The position numbers and the translations under genes were made by a program. A stretch of DNA of 26,808 nt, from assembly GCA_964594045.1 (NCBI GenBank), contig CAZQKR010000052.1:1-26808 (forward strand). The letters run 5' to 3'. The notes under the pieces are model-generated. The model ran no database searches and had not been told where the DNA came from. It saw only the letters and a list, made by a program, of their open reading frames with translations. Positions 14,501 to 23,388 of this stretch are shown here, one piece after another; positions within the stretch are counted from its first letter, which is position 1; every line of letters starts with the position of its first letter. Origin of the DNA: UBA2365 sp964594045 (lineage in GTDB: Bacteria > Bacteroidota > Bacteroidia > Chitinophagales > Saprospiraceae).

Positions 14501-16173
14501 TTTACATATTCCTTTAATTCCGCCAACCCTTTTTGAATCTCTTCTTCAATTCTTTCCAACTTCCCAAAGATCACCTCCGGTTTTTCATACGCCACCTCCT
14601 CATACACCTCTTCTTTGTAGGTGCTCAGATTAAGGTCGTAGCTGTTTTCAACAATTTCCTTTTTTGGGACGGTGAAGTATTTGCCTTTTCTGTCCGGAAC
14701 AGGATTTTTTTGATTTTCGTGATTTACAGGATCACTGCTATTTCTGCTCAAATCCTGTTCATCCTTTAATCCATCAAATCGTGTTCGGACAACATACTCT
14801 TGCACGATATCTGGCAGATCACTGTCTGCGATTTTATTCCGCTTGTCGTCCAGGGTATAACCGTCTGCCTTCATGTCGTAAAACCAGACATGACCGGTTT
14901 CACCGCCTTTGGTGAAGATCAGAATGGCGGTACTGACGCCTGCATAAGGCTTGAATACGCCGCTTGGCATGGCGATCACGGCCTTGAGTTCGGTTTTTTC
15001 AATCAGCATTTTGCGCAGCGCTTCAAACGCTTTGCCACTGTTCTGGATCACCCCGCTCGGTACGATCACCGCAGCCGTTCCGCCCATTTTCAACATATTG
15101 AAAATGCGTTCCACAAAAAGTAGTTCGGTTTTGGTGGTCGGCAGTTTCAACCCTTCGTTGATGTCTCCTTTGTCGATATTGCCCGTAAATGGCGGATTGG
15201 CCATGATGATGTCGTATTGACTGTCTTCGTTGTAGCTTTTGCTCAGCGTATCCTTATAATCAATTTTGGGTTCGTCAATCCCGTGCATCATCATATTCAT
15301 CAATCCCAGGCGCACCATCGTGGTGTCAATATCATAACCCACAAAACTTTTGTCCAGTATGCCTTTTACTTCCTGGGTCAATATGGCGCTGATGGCGGCA
15401 CGTTCAAAACCGTCTTCGTCCTTTTCCAATTTGGCAGGGTCTTTTCTTCTTACCAGGTCCGTAAGCATATATTGATAGGCGCCCAACAGGAAACCGCCCG
15501 TGCCACAGGCCGGATCTGCCACGCGCTGTCCCAATTGCGGCGCAACCAGTTCAGCCATTAGCTTGATTATATGCCTGGGCGTACGGAATTGACCGTTTTT
15601 GCCTGCCGTGGCAATTTCACTCAACAGCATTTCGTACACATCGCCCTGTATATCCTGAAATGCATGACCGCCTTCGGTGGCATCTTTTTCTATCTCTTTG
15701 AAAATGTCTTCCACGATGTGGATGGCTGAAACCAGCAAACTGGCTTTGGGCATGATGAACACGGCATTGGACATGTGGCGGGTGAAAGAGTCCGGAACAG
15801 GATTTAAAGGATTTTTGGGATTTTCAGGATTAGAAGCATTGAATTCTTTCAGGAATGGAAATACTTTCATCTGAACATGCATCAGCATTTCGTCTGCGGG
15901 TTTGTGTTTGAATACACTCCAGCGCAATTCGCTTTTATCTATGCTGTCATTGGTTCCGGGAATATTGAATTTCCCTGCAAACCGGGAAACATAGGGTTCT
16001 CCGGTAAACTCGGCATCCCGTTCACGTTTGGCCTCCAGGTCATCCAGGCGTTTCATGAACAGCAGGTAGGTGATCTGTTCAATGGCCGTCAATGGATTGG
16101 CTATGCCTCCTTCCCAGAAGTTCTGCCAGAGTTTGTCTATGAGCGATTTTAAGTTTGAATTATTTTGCAGCAT
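14497..16173 (-). CDS. hsdM: Type I restriction-modification methylase subunit M
   Basis: This 558-aa N6-adenine methylase has an N-terminal HsdM helical domain (to about residue 150) and a Rossmann methylase domain. The latter has the SAM-binding motif DPACGTGG at 220-227 and the catalytic NPPF at 326-329. It methylates host sites as M2S and joins HsdR for restriction. Two short repeat-encoded inserts stand out. Residues 115-128 (NPENPKNPLNPVPD) and 481-494 (DPVNHENQKNPVPD) are translated from two copies of the type B repeat, and 468-475 from an inverted partial copy. Both lie in loops outside the catalytic motifs, so activity may be kept. The ATG at 16173 is the first base triplet of a hairpin-array unit, so the leader of this gene is repeat DNA. 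Confidence 0.95.
   Translation of the reverse strand: MLQNNSNLKSLIDKLWQNFWEGGIANPLTAIEQITYLLFMKRLDDLEAKRERDAEFTGEPYVSRFAGKFNIPGTNDSIDKSELRWSVFKHKPADEMLMHVQMKVFPFLKEFNASNPENPKNPLNPVPDSFTRHMSNAVFIMPKASLLVSAIHIVEDIFKEIEKDATEGGHAFQDIQGDVYEMLLSEIATAGKNGQFRTPRHIIKLMAELVAPQLGQRVADPACGTGGFLLGAYQYMLTDLVRRKDPAKLEKDEDGFERAAISAILTQEVKGILDKSFVGYDIDTTMVRLGLMNMMMHGIDEPKIDYKDTLSKSYNEDSQYDIIMANPPFTGNIDKGDINEGLKLPTTKTELLFVERIFNMLKMGGTAAVIVPSGVIQNSGKAFEALRKMLIEKTELKAVIAMPSGVFKPYAGVSTAILIFTKGGETGHVWFYDMKADGYTLDDKRNKIADSDLPDIVQEYVVRTRFDGLKDEQDLSRNSSDPVNHENQKNPVPDRKGKYFTVPKKEIVENSYDLNLSTYKEEVYEEVAYEKPEVIFGKLERIEEEIQKGLAELKEYVK
14692..14732. repeat. Dispersed repeat type B inside hsdM (copy 4)
   Basis: Opens GTCCGGAACAGGATTTTTTT and ends TTTACAGGAT; translated in frame as HsdM residues 481-494. 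An inverted partial copy follows at 14750-14772 (AAATCCTGTTCATCCTTTAA), with AACAGGATTT (14698-14707) and AAATCCTGTT (14750-14759) able to pair. Confidence 0.8.
15790..15830. repeat. Dispersed repeat type B inside hsdM (copy 5)
   Basis: Opens GTCCGGAACAGGATTTAAAG and ends TTTTCAGGAT. It is translated in frame as HsdM residues 115-128, a Pro/Asn-rich peptide placed just before the SFTRHMSNAVFIMP block that is continuous with KEFN in relatives as I recall them. Confidence 0.82.
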
Positions 16174-16690
16174 AAAATTATTTCGTGTTTTTCAATTATG
16201 GTTGGACTCCAGAGGAGTCCTAAGGTTTGTAGCTTTTTATAAGCTACAAACCTGCGACCCCAAAGGGGTCGTACTATTCCACCCAAAACAAACAAATCAT
16301 TTTGTGAATTTATTAGCGTGGTGTTTTGGAACATACATTATTTCAAATTTTTAATTATTGTCGAACCCCAGAAGGGTCGTACTATTCCACCCAAACCAAA
16401 CAAATCATTTTGCGAATTTATTTGCGTGTTGTTTTGGAACATAAAACTATTTCGTGTTTCAATGATTGTCGGACTCCGGTGGAGTCTTAAGGTTTGTTGC
16501 TTTTCCATAAAAGCTACAAACCTGCGACCCCAGAGGGGTTGGAATATTCTACCCAAACCAAACAAATCATTTTGTGAATTTATTTGCGTGTTGTTTTGGA
16601 ACATAAAATTATTTCATATTTCAATGATTGTCGGACTCCGGAGGAGTCCTGAGGTTTGTAGCTTTTCCATAAAAGCTACAAACCTGCGAC
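16171..16690. repeat. Tandem hairpin array between tnpA and hsdM
   Basis: Four units begin with CATA(A/C)A at 16171, 16332, 16440 and 16602. Units 1 and 3 are 161-162 bp, unit 2 is 108 bp (its middle is lost) and unit 4 is cut at the tnpA end. A full unit has three stems: GGACTCC/GGAGTCC, a 13-15 bp stem AGGTTTGTAGCTTTT/AAAAGCTACAAACCT with a short loop, and CGACCCC/GGGGTCG with loop AAA. The stretch TACTATTCCACCCAAA and the CAAACAAAT after it closely match the 3' end of the tnpA coding sequence (16691-16715). The array fills the gap between tnpA and hsdM; short minus-strand frames in it (MFQNNTQINSQNDLF repeated) are read from the units and I do not call them genes. Confidence 0.9.
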
Positions 16691-16692
16691 TA

Positions 16693-17154
16693 CTATTCAC
16701 CCCAATCAAACAAATATTTTTCATTGTATAAAATATCATATTTCTTCAGAAAATCCATGTATTCTTCTTTAAACGTTGCTTTCCTGTGATGCTCCTTTTG
16801 ATTCAAAACATATTTCACAACTGCATCTATTTGAGAATGGCTATATGAAAATGCACCAAAACCTTCCTGCCAATAAAATTTTCTTGCCGTCAGCTTATTC
16901 ACATTAATCCATTCATTGCTTGCTTTTTTTACCTCTCTTATTAAATCTGATAAACAACAATCGGGTTTCATTCCAATAAAAATATGCAAATGGTCAGGCA
17001 TACCATTAATGGCAATAAGCTTTTGTCCCTTGTTTTGGATTATTCCTGTGATGTACTGATACAATCTTTCCTCCCAATCCGGCCTGATTTGATTTTCCCT
17101 GCCTTTTACTGCAAAGACTATCTGAATATATATTTGAGAATAACTGTTTGCCAT
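16693..17154 (-). CDS. HUH (Y1) transposase, IS200/IS605 or RAYT-like
   Basis: This 153-aa protein is a complete Y1 transposase: the HUH metal motif is H55-L-H57 in MPDHLHIFIGM, and the likely nucleophile is Y115 in VVKYVLNQKEHH. The C-terminal extension to YLFDW is typical of the Bacteroidota clade. Such enzymes cut single-stranded DNA at hairpin ends, or, as RAYTs, act on REP palindromes. The start codon lies only two bases after the hsdR stop, leaving no room for a left end, and the last bases of the gene merge into the hairpin array. It therefore looks like a resident gene of the hsd operon, or a one-ended insertion, rather than a normal mobile IS. It should be co-transcribed with hsdR. 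Confidence 0.9.
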   Translation of the reverse strand: MANSYSQIYIQIVFAVKGRENQIRPDWEERLYQYITGIIQNKGQKLIAINGMPDHLHIFIGMKPDCCLSDLIREVKKASNEWINVNKLTARKFYWQEGFGAFSYSHSQIDAVVKYVLNQKEHHRKATFKEEYMDFLKKYDILYNEKYLFDWGE

Positions 17155-17156
17155 AT

Positions 17157-19967
17157 TTACGCCGCCAATACTTTTTCGGTTAAACTTAAAATCTCGTCAA
17201 TCTCCTTTTTATTAAATATCCCCCTGATACCTTCCGGGTGAAGCATGGTGAAGGGCGATTCAATCAGGTTGCGCTTGCTCACATCCCCTTTTTCCAGGAC
17301 AAAATTCTTGAGTAAGTCGAGAAATTGCAGTTGCCGGCTGGAAAGATAACTGTGAACGGCAATAAAATCATCAAAGGCTTTGCTGACCGTTTCGGCAAAA
17401 GATTCCAACTGCTCGATACCCAGAATGTGTTTGATGAATTGCACCAATGCCGCTTTGCGATGGTTGTAAACCTTGCGCAAAAGATCGACGGTGATGTGCG
17501 GATGTTCATCGTGCAATTCCTCTGCCAATTGTTCCGCTTCTTCCGGTGAAATGTCCTTACCCATCTTCAGTTTTTGGAGGATCGGGCTGAACAAAACCAG
17601 CTCATTGATCTTCTTTTCCACCAGTTCACGGTATTTGGCTATGCTCAGCGCTTCATGTTGGGGGCCAAATTCCACAAATTCTTTCTCAGAAACCACATCT
17701 TTCAGGTTGAACTTTGCAGGACCGGTGACGAACACCGCTTCACGGAATTTCATCAACGGAGCCAGTTTCTGTATCAGTTCTTCCAATCTGTTCTCAAGGA
17801 TAGCTGTATCGCTACCTTCCGGGCTCGCCCAGAAATGATTGGTCTGAGCCTTACGGATCAAATCCTGTTCTTTTTCAACAATGTTCACCGACAATGGGAG
17901 TTCACCGATCTCTTCCACAATGCTGTCTTTCAGGGTTTCAAACTTATCTTTTTCTCCTGTCAGATGAGCCAGCGAAACCTCCACGATGTCTTTTTCAAAT
18001 CGCATGGCCTTGAAATCCACCTCTGACACCGACCTGAACAAAGGTTTCACTACAGCTTTCAGAAATTCCATTTTATCGTCACTCAGCTGGTTCCAGAAAT
18101 TGTCATCTTCCAGCCTTTCCAATGCATGCCGGGCTTCCAGGATCACCACAGAGCTTTTTGGCAATGCCTCCACCTGTTTTCGGATCTTCTCCGTTTCCTT
18201 TTTTACGATCTCCGGTTCGTTTTGTCTCTGAGCTTCTTCAATTTTCTCCAGTCGCACCCCAAACAAGCGAACCGGTAAAGGGATCTGGGCCTTTAATTCT
18301 TTACCTTTCGGATTGAGCTTGAAGTATTCAAAATTGTCCCAGCAATCCAGAATGAGGAAATTGTCTTTACGGGTACACCATGGTTTTATTTTTTCAGGCT
18401 CAAGCAGCCGCGTTCCCCTGCCGATCATTTGCCAGAACTTGGTATAACTGTACACGGGTTTGGCAAAAACAAGATTGACCAGTTCCCGGATATCCACACC
18501 TGTATCCAGCATATCCACGCTGATGGCGATTCTCGGCAGATCGTTTTGTTTGAACTGTTCGAGCAAACCGCCTTTGCCATAAACCCTGGGGTCATCGCTG
18601 ACCAGCACCTTGGCCAGTTCACCTTTGTACTCGGGATAGAGGGCATCGAAGATCTCTTCCATCCGCCTTGCATGGGCCTTGCTGACACAAAAGAAAATGG
18701 TTTTGCCCGGCAAAACGCCGTTGGCATCCTTGATACATTCTTCCATGAATTCGCGGACGATCAATGCATTCGTACCTCTGTTGATGACCTTTTTTTCCAG
18801 CTCGGTCCCTTCATAATTGATCTCTTCAATCTCCTTTCCCTCCAGGATCAGTTGCCTTTGGTCTTCCAGTGAAATCGTGCGTTTATTGATGCCTTCATCC
18901 TGAAATCTGGTTTTGATCTTCATCACCTGGAAGTTGCTCAGGTAAGGCGGAATATGGTTCACCGCTTCTTCGTATGAGTAGGCATAGGTAGGAATGCCAT
19001 CATCACACTCAAACAACTGGAAAGTATTATGATCGATGACATCTGTCGGGGTCGCCGTCAGTCCGAGGGTCAGCGTATTGAAATAATCCAGGATTTCACG
19101 GTAGGTGTTGTATATACTCCGGTGACTTTCGTCCACTATGATCAGATCAAAGAAATGCGGGCTCAAAGATCTTTGTTCATCGCGGATCACATTCAACATG
19201 GTCGGATAAGTGGAAACGTAGATCCGTCTGTCTGTGGCAATTTCCCTGTCTTCAGGTTTTGGCCAGCGGGGTTCATTGGGCAGATGTTCCTTAAAAGCTT
19301 CCAATGCCTGATCGCGCAGGGCTATCCGGTCAACGAGAAACAATACCCTTTCTGCCCATCCAGCCCGCATCAATGCATCCACCAGCGCAATGCAGACCCT
19401 CGTCTTGCCGGTTCCGGTTGCCATCACCAGCAAAAACTTACTTTTCCGTTTTTCGACCGCTTCCAGGACTGCGCGGATGGCTGTGACCTGGTAATTGCGG
19501 CCGGCGATACGCGTATTGATCAGTTCGCCTGCCAGCACTTTTCTCGCCTTGCGAATGTAAGCATAGCGTTCGAGGTCATCCCGTGTCGGGAAACCGTACA
19601 CTTTTTTTGGCGGATAATTGTCCAGATCCCAGAAAAAGATATCGTGTCCGTTGGTATAGAAGCAAAACGGCAATTCACCGCCCCGTGTGTTTTGAATATG
19701 GTAGCAATACTGTTTTGCCTGTTCCCGGCCGATGGCTGCGTCAACGGACGTTTTCTTGGCTTCCACGACTGCCAGCGGTTTATTGTCCTTACTGAGCAAC
19801 ACATAGTCGCTGAATTGATGTCCGGCATAAGGCATCATCGGGTCATCCACGCCACCCAGGACAATATCAAATTCTTCGATCACCTGGGTCCGGTCAGCAA
19901 CATTCCATCCCGCCTCCAGCAAGCGGTGGTCGATGATCTCTTTCCTTGTCCCCTTTTCGTTTTTCAT
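17157..19967 (-). CDS. hsdR: Type I restriction endonuclease subunit R
   Basis: This 936-aa protein has a PD-(D/E)XK nuclease domain at the N-terminus: D54 in FSDYVLL, then E69-A-K71 in VVEAKKT. It also has Q83 in the REQAKQY helix. A superfamily 2 translocase follows: Walker A ATGTGKT at 183-189, DESH at 279-282, and GLTATPT as motif III. The C-terminal helicase lobe contains SVDMLDTGVDIRE and the QMIGRGTRL motif VI. It cuts unmethylated DNA after ATP-driven translocation, with HsdM and HsdS. The order R-M-S on one strand is normal, but hsdR and hsdM are parted by 983 bases of transposase gene and hairpin array. All motifs look intact. The EcoAI-like subgroup is likely from the domain order. 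Confidence 0.95.
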   Translation of the reverse strand: MKNEKGTRKEIIDHRLLEAGWNVADRTQVIEEFDIVLGGVDDPMMPYAGHQFSDYVLLSKDNKPLAVVEAKKTSVDAAIGREQAKQYCYHIQNTRGGELPFCFYTNGHDIFFWDLDNYPPKKVYGFPTRDDLERYAYIRKARKVLAGELINTRIAGRNYQVTAIRAVLEAVEKRKSKFLLVMATGTGKTRVCIALVDALMRAGWAERVLFLVDRIALRDQALEAFKEHLPNEPRWPKPEDREIATDRRIYVSTYPTMLNVIRDEQRSLSPHFFDLIIVDESHRSIYNTYREILDYFNTLTLGLTATPTDVIDHNTFQLFECDDGIPTYAYSYEEAVNHIPPYLSNFQVMKIKTRFQDEGINKRTISLEDQRQLILEGKEIEEINYEGTELEKKVINRGTNALIVREFMEECIKDANGVLPGKTIFFCVSKAHARRMEEIFDALYPEYKGELAKVLVSDDPRVYGKGGLLEQFKQNDLPRIAISVDMLDTGVDIRELVNLVFAKPVYSYTKFWQMIGRGTRLLEPEKIKPWCTRKDNFLILDCWDNFEYFKLNPKGKELKAQIPLPVRLFGVRLEKIEEAQRQNEPEIVKKETEKIRKQVEALPKSSVVILEARHALERLEDDNFWNQLSDDKMEFLKAVVKPLFRSVSEVDFKAMRFEKDIVEVSLAHLTGEKDKFETLKDSIVEEIGELPLSVNIVEKEQDLIRKAQTNHFWASPEGSDTAILENRLEELIQKLAPLMKFREAVFVTGPAKFNLKDVVSEKEFVEFGPQHEALSIAKYRELVEKKINELVLFSPILQKLKMGKDISPEEAEQLAEELHDEHPHITVDLLRKVYNHRKAALVQFIKHILGIEQLESFAETVSKAFDDFIAVHSYLSSRQLQFLDLLKNFVLEKGDVSKRNLIESPFTMLHPEGIRGIFNKKEIDEILSLTEKVLAA

Positions 19968-20022
19968 GATGGATTTATGCCTGATTTCAATTCAAGGCTC
20001 TAAAATAGGAAAAAATGGCGGA

Positions 20023-20070
20023 TGTGGGTGGAATATGGGGGGTTTTTGTGGTGGGTAGTTTGATTTGGGA
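20023..20070 (+). other. G-rich tract upstream of hsdR
   Basis: The plus strand carries several G runs (GTGGGTGG, ATGGGGGG, GGTGGG, TTTGGGA) with loops of up to about 11 bases. It lies in the hsdR leader, on the template strand. A loose quadruplex is possible but the loops are long. Confidence 0.3.
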
Positions 20071-20218
20071 TGGTAGTTTATGATAATCGGGGATGTTTAT
20101 TTTTGTTTGGTTTAAGTGAAATGTAATTCAAATTCCATCAAAACTTTTTAATTTAAGGTTATGCTTCATTTAGAGTACTTTTTCGGTACGTAAAACATTA
20201 ATATTTCAAGCGAACCGA

Positions 20219-21061
20219 TTAGTCTTCATCGAAAATTTCAATAATAGACAAATAAGGATAAAATGAAATTCGATAAATAAACCTATATGTGTTCACTTTT
20301 TGAGTTACCGTGTTTTTATATTTAATCTCACCAATCAGAAAGAGATAATATAAGCCATTATAAACGCCATCTAAAGTTTGTTTAGTCAAAGGCTTGCTAT
20401 CAGTACTCAAATTTAACAATGTACCCGGAGGCAAGTAAAAGCCAATTGATGGTGAAATTTGCATTTCCTTAAAATCATAATTGCTTGAATCTGATGTGAC
20501 TCTCAAGTTTGATTTAGCGGATAATATTTTCGCTGGTATTTTACCAAAATTCTCAATTGAAAAAGAGGTTTTAAAATGTCTATCAACTGTAATACTATCT
20601 ACTTTAAAATTAACTGCTTTTAATCGTGGTCTATTAATCACATCGAATTGAAATTGAGAAGATTTTAAACTATTTATCTGTACTTGAGTATTGGTGCTAT
20701 CAATAATGAACTTTTTTCTTTCATTGATACTGTTATAATGAATTTTAATTGAATCCGAAATTAATCCAATACTATCTATATACTTCTGGTGTTTTAACGC
20801 ATCTTGAGCTATCTTTGAACTTGTTATGGCGGCATCTGTTGCTTTCCTTGTTTCTTTGAATAAAAGAAACGTGAACAAAAATGTTATAGCTGCAACAAGT
20901 GTGGTAAAACCCGAAATCCAATTAGATACAGCACCAACTCTATCTTTTCTTTTGTCATTTTCAATTGAGATGTGGTAAGTTTTATTTTTAATTTTTTTGG
21001 AGTTGATGGATTTCTCTCCTGGATTTGTTTCTATGCCCGATTTTTCTACTTTTTTTTTCAA
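20219..21061 (-). CDS. Hypothetical one-helix membrane protein
   Basis: I do not recognise this 280-aa protein. A very basic N-terminus (residues 1-42) is followed by one clear membrane helix at about 49-69 (SGFTTLVAAITFLFTFLLF). A helical Asp/Lys/Ser-rich region comes next, to about residue 135, then a beta-rich C-terminal domain starting near NRPRLKAVNF (about 141) with ENFGKIPAKI at 171-180. That helix-stalk-beta layout is common in accessory proteins of unknown role. The start shown is TTG at 21061; the frame stays open upstream for about 20 codons to a TAA with no ATG, so the true start may be TTG or a rarer codon. A run of seven G at 21111-21117 sits near the edge of that open stretch. 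AT-rich DNA links it with the dGTPase and ATPase genes to the right. Confidence 0.65.
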   Translation of the reverse strand: MKKKVEKSGIETNPGEKSINSKKIKNKTYHISIENDKRKDRVGAVSNWISGFTTLVAAITFLFTFLLFKETRKATDAAITSSKIAQDALKHQKYIDSIGLISDSIKIHYNSINERKKFIIDSTNTQVQINSLKSSQFQFDVINRPRLKAVNFKVDSITVDRHFKTSFSIENFGKIPAKILSAKSNLRVTSDSSNYDFKEMQISPSIGFYLPPGTLLNLSTDSKPLTKQTLDGVYNGLYYLFLIGEIKYKNTVTQKVNTYRFIYRISFYPYLSIIEIFDED

Positions 21062-21419
21062 TTTTTCAGATTCAGATTTTGAACTTTTTTTAAGTTTTTT
21101 AATGGCTTGAGGGGGGGATTATCCGTAATTTTGCGATAATTATTTATCTTATTTTATAAATATTGTTGCCGATGAACAAAATAAATAAAGTACTGTATTT
21201 GAAATAACTCAAATCCTTCCTACTGAAAGAATAGCCGAAATAACAATTATTTGCTTAGTAGTTTTGATTCATTATCAAGTTTCATTTAAATGGTGGACTT
21301 TAGTAGCAAAAGCTAGTTTAATACCGCTAGCCAAATATATCCAATCTTCATTTCTTTTTCAAGTTAAATTAATTTGATTTACCTGGTCAATTTCTTATGA
21401 ATTTTCATTGCTTGAATAA
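21062..21419. other. AT-rich intergenic stretch, nothing recognised
   Basis: About 360 bases between the dGTPase stop and the membrane-protein start. I see no gene, palindrome or consensus promoter box, only a run of seven G at 21111-21117. None of the repeat families found further left occurs here. Confidence 0.5.
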
Positions 21420-23039
21420 TTATCCGGGTAATTGAATTCCTTTGATTTTTCTATATAGGCTGATTGCATATTTATCAGTCATACCTGATATGTAATCTAA
21501 TATTTTTAAAACCCTCTCATATTTTTCTTCCTGAGATAAGTTTGCTGTTTCTTTTTCATTTGAAGGAAGATATTCATCCGGAATCAGGCTTTTAAATTTC
21601 TTGTCCTTAGATGTTTCTTCTTCTCCACATGTATAGCAAATTTTGCTAGTTATTGCAAAAGATTTGATCAAAAATTCTATTACTTCGTATCCACTTGCTT
21701 CTGATTCAAGTACAGACTTGTGATTGTACACATATTTTTGAATTAGTGATTTCATAATTTTCAGATTATTCTGGATCATGTTATTTTCGACACAATCAAT
21801 CAGCGCTTTGTCGAACTTGCCATGCATAATTTCTTCATATTTATCTTTAAAAACTTTAAAGCATTCGTGTATTAATACATTGATCACTTTACTTCGAATA
21901 TATGAAATGCTATCTTTGAAATCAATTGAATCAGACAACATATCATAATTAAAACTTTTGTCAACTTCAGCTATTTCAATTAAAATCTCTTTAGGGGTTT
22001 TATTTATGATTATTTCTTTGAAAATATTATTTCTATTCCGAAGTTTGATTTTTTCATATTTTTTTTCAAAGTCAATTAGACCTAATCTACATCCATCTTC
22101 GAAGTCAATCATTTGATATGCAATATCATCCGATGCCTCCATTAAAAAAGCTAGTGGATGTCTACAAAAAGCAATGTCAAAATCAGCGACACCTTCTATT
22201 TTTATCAGACCAAGTTCATTTGCGACAAACTGAAATAAATCTTTTTGCTCTTGGAAGAAACCGTGTTTGGTTTGACTCTTTGGCTTATTATCTTTTGAAA
22301 GCCCTTTGGAAGGATTTGAAAACAACCAAGATTCTCTTGGGTATTTAGTAAAAACTCCCAATAATGCTAAAGTTGGATTAATTCCCTTGTCACATTTTTG
22401 AGTTAAGATTCTAAATCCATTTGCATTACCTTCAAAGTTTATTAAATCATTCCATTTTTTTACTTTGCTAATGAAGTCCATTAAAGGCATATTTTCACAA
22501 AAAGGCAAATTTTGCACTTCAACAGATTCTGATAAAACCCCAATTTCATCCCCATTTATCTCAAAATCAGAATGAATGGATTCAGGGTTAAAGTTATTAT
22601 CAATATTATTGAAATAATATGAAATAGCGTCCTCCCCAGAATGCCCAAAAGGCGGATTACCAATATCATGCGCTAAACATGCGGCAGATAATAAGGCACC
22701 TATATCTGATTTACAAATATTTAATTTACAAACGAAATTTGGATTCAATTCCTTAAAAATCAATTCAGCTGCCATTTTCCCAAAGGATCTTCCAACCGAA
22801 GACACTTCAAGACTATGGGTTAATCTAGTGTGAACAAAATCATATTGTGGAAAAGGTATGACCTGGGTTTTATCTTGCAATCTTCTGAATGGATAACTGA
22901 AGGATAATTGATCCACATCTCTTTCAAATGGACTTCTAGGGTCACAATATTGAGAAATGTTAGAATCATTTTCTGCTTTAAAGTCAGCAACTCTCTTACA
23001 ACATAAGAGCTTTTCCCAATTCATTCGCTTGTTTTCCAT
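21420..23039 (-). CDS. dgt: dGTPase-family HD nucleotide triphosphohydrolase
   Basis: This 539-aa protein carries the dGTPase family signatures. YPFRRLQDKTQVIPFP (residues 49-64) and HTRLTHSLEV (70-79, metal ligand H75) come first. Then AHDIGNPPFGHSGE follows at 123-136 with the HD pair H124-D125, FEGNANGFR at 202-210, and the closing metal Asp in EASDDIAYQM (301-310). It should hydrolyse dGTP, or dNTPs generally, to the nucleoside and triphosphate. Enzymes of this family can be housekeeping, or can block phage by emptying the dNTP pool. All metal ligands are present. It lies in AT-rich DNA beside the large ATPase, not near replication genes, which favours a defence role, though this is inference from position. 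There is a long gap on both sides, so it likely has its own promoter. Confidence 0.92.
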   Translation of the reverse strand: MENKRMNWEKLLCCKRVADFKAENDSNISQYCDPRSPFERDVDQLSFSYPFRRLQDKTQVIPFPQYDFVHTRLTHSLEVSSVGRSFGKMAAELIFKELNPNFVCKLNICKSDIGALLSAACLAHDIGNPPFGHSGEDAISYYFNNIDNNFNPESIHSDFEINGDEIGVLSESVEVQNLPFCENMPLMDFISKVKKWNDLINFEGNANGFRILTQKCDKGINPTLALLGVFTKYPRESWLFSNPSKGLSKDNKPKSQTKHGFFQEQKDLFQFVANELGLIKIEGVADFDIAFCRHPLAFLMEASDDIAYQMIDFEDGCRLGLIDFEKKYEKIKLRNRNNIFKEIIINKTPKEILIEIAEVDKSFNYDMLSDSIDFKDSISYIRSKVINVLIHECFKVFKDKYEEIMHGKFDKALIDCVENNMIQNNLKIMKSLIQKYVYNHKSVLESEASGYEVIEFLIKSFAITSKICYTCGEEETSKDKKFKSLIPDEYLPSNEKETANLSQEEKYERVLKILDYISGMTDKYAISLYRKIKGIQLPG

Positions 23040-23388
23040 ATAGTAATATTTTCTATTTTTTCTCTATTTGTAAATTTACAGGCCAACCTTGCTAATAGAT
23101 TGCTTCCAAAATGAAACATTTATTTAGTGATCCGCCTTTGCAAAAAACTTTACAAGTTATTAGGTTTTATAGAGGAAGATGCTAATTGCGATTTTAAATA
23201 GCAACTTCTTTTATTTTCAACTAATAAATTGAGTAACCATCCAGTTTATTATATCTTTTGAATCAATTTTTATTTTGGAAAAACACATAACTGATACAAG
23301 ACCATTTTTAAAAAGAATTTATTCACTAATTATTTTACTAATATTTACAAAGCTCTTGGATATTTATCCTGGTTGCTAAGAAATAAAT
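23040..23388. other. AT-rich intergenic stretch, nothing recognised
   Basis: About 350 bases between the ATPase stop and the dGTPase start. I found no gene, hairpin with T-run or repeat. A TAAATTTA (one base off the -7 consensus) lies about 40 bases before the dGTPase start, without a convincing -33 box. Confidence 0.5.

Noticed and set aside
16338..16604. Minus-strand 88-codon frame (MFQNNTQIN...) as a gene
   Set aside because: It is read across two hairpin-array units and its own sequence repeats with the units.
19029..20003. Long plus-strand frame of 324 codons
   Set aside because: Antisense to the N-terminal nuclease and ATPase motifs of hsdR; its composition is typical of a shadow frame.
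20023..20070. Strong G-quadruplex controlling hsdR
   Set aside because: The G runs are too far apart for a confident quadruplex; kept only as a low-confidence feature.
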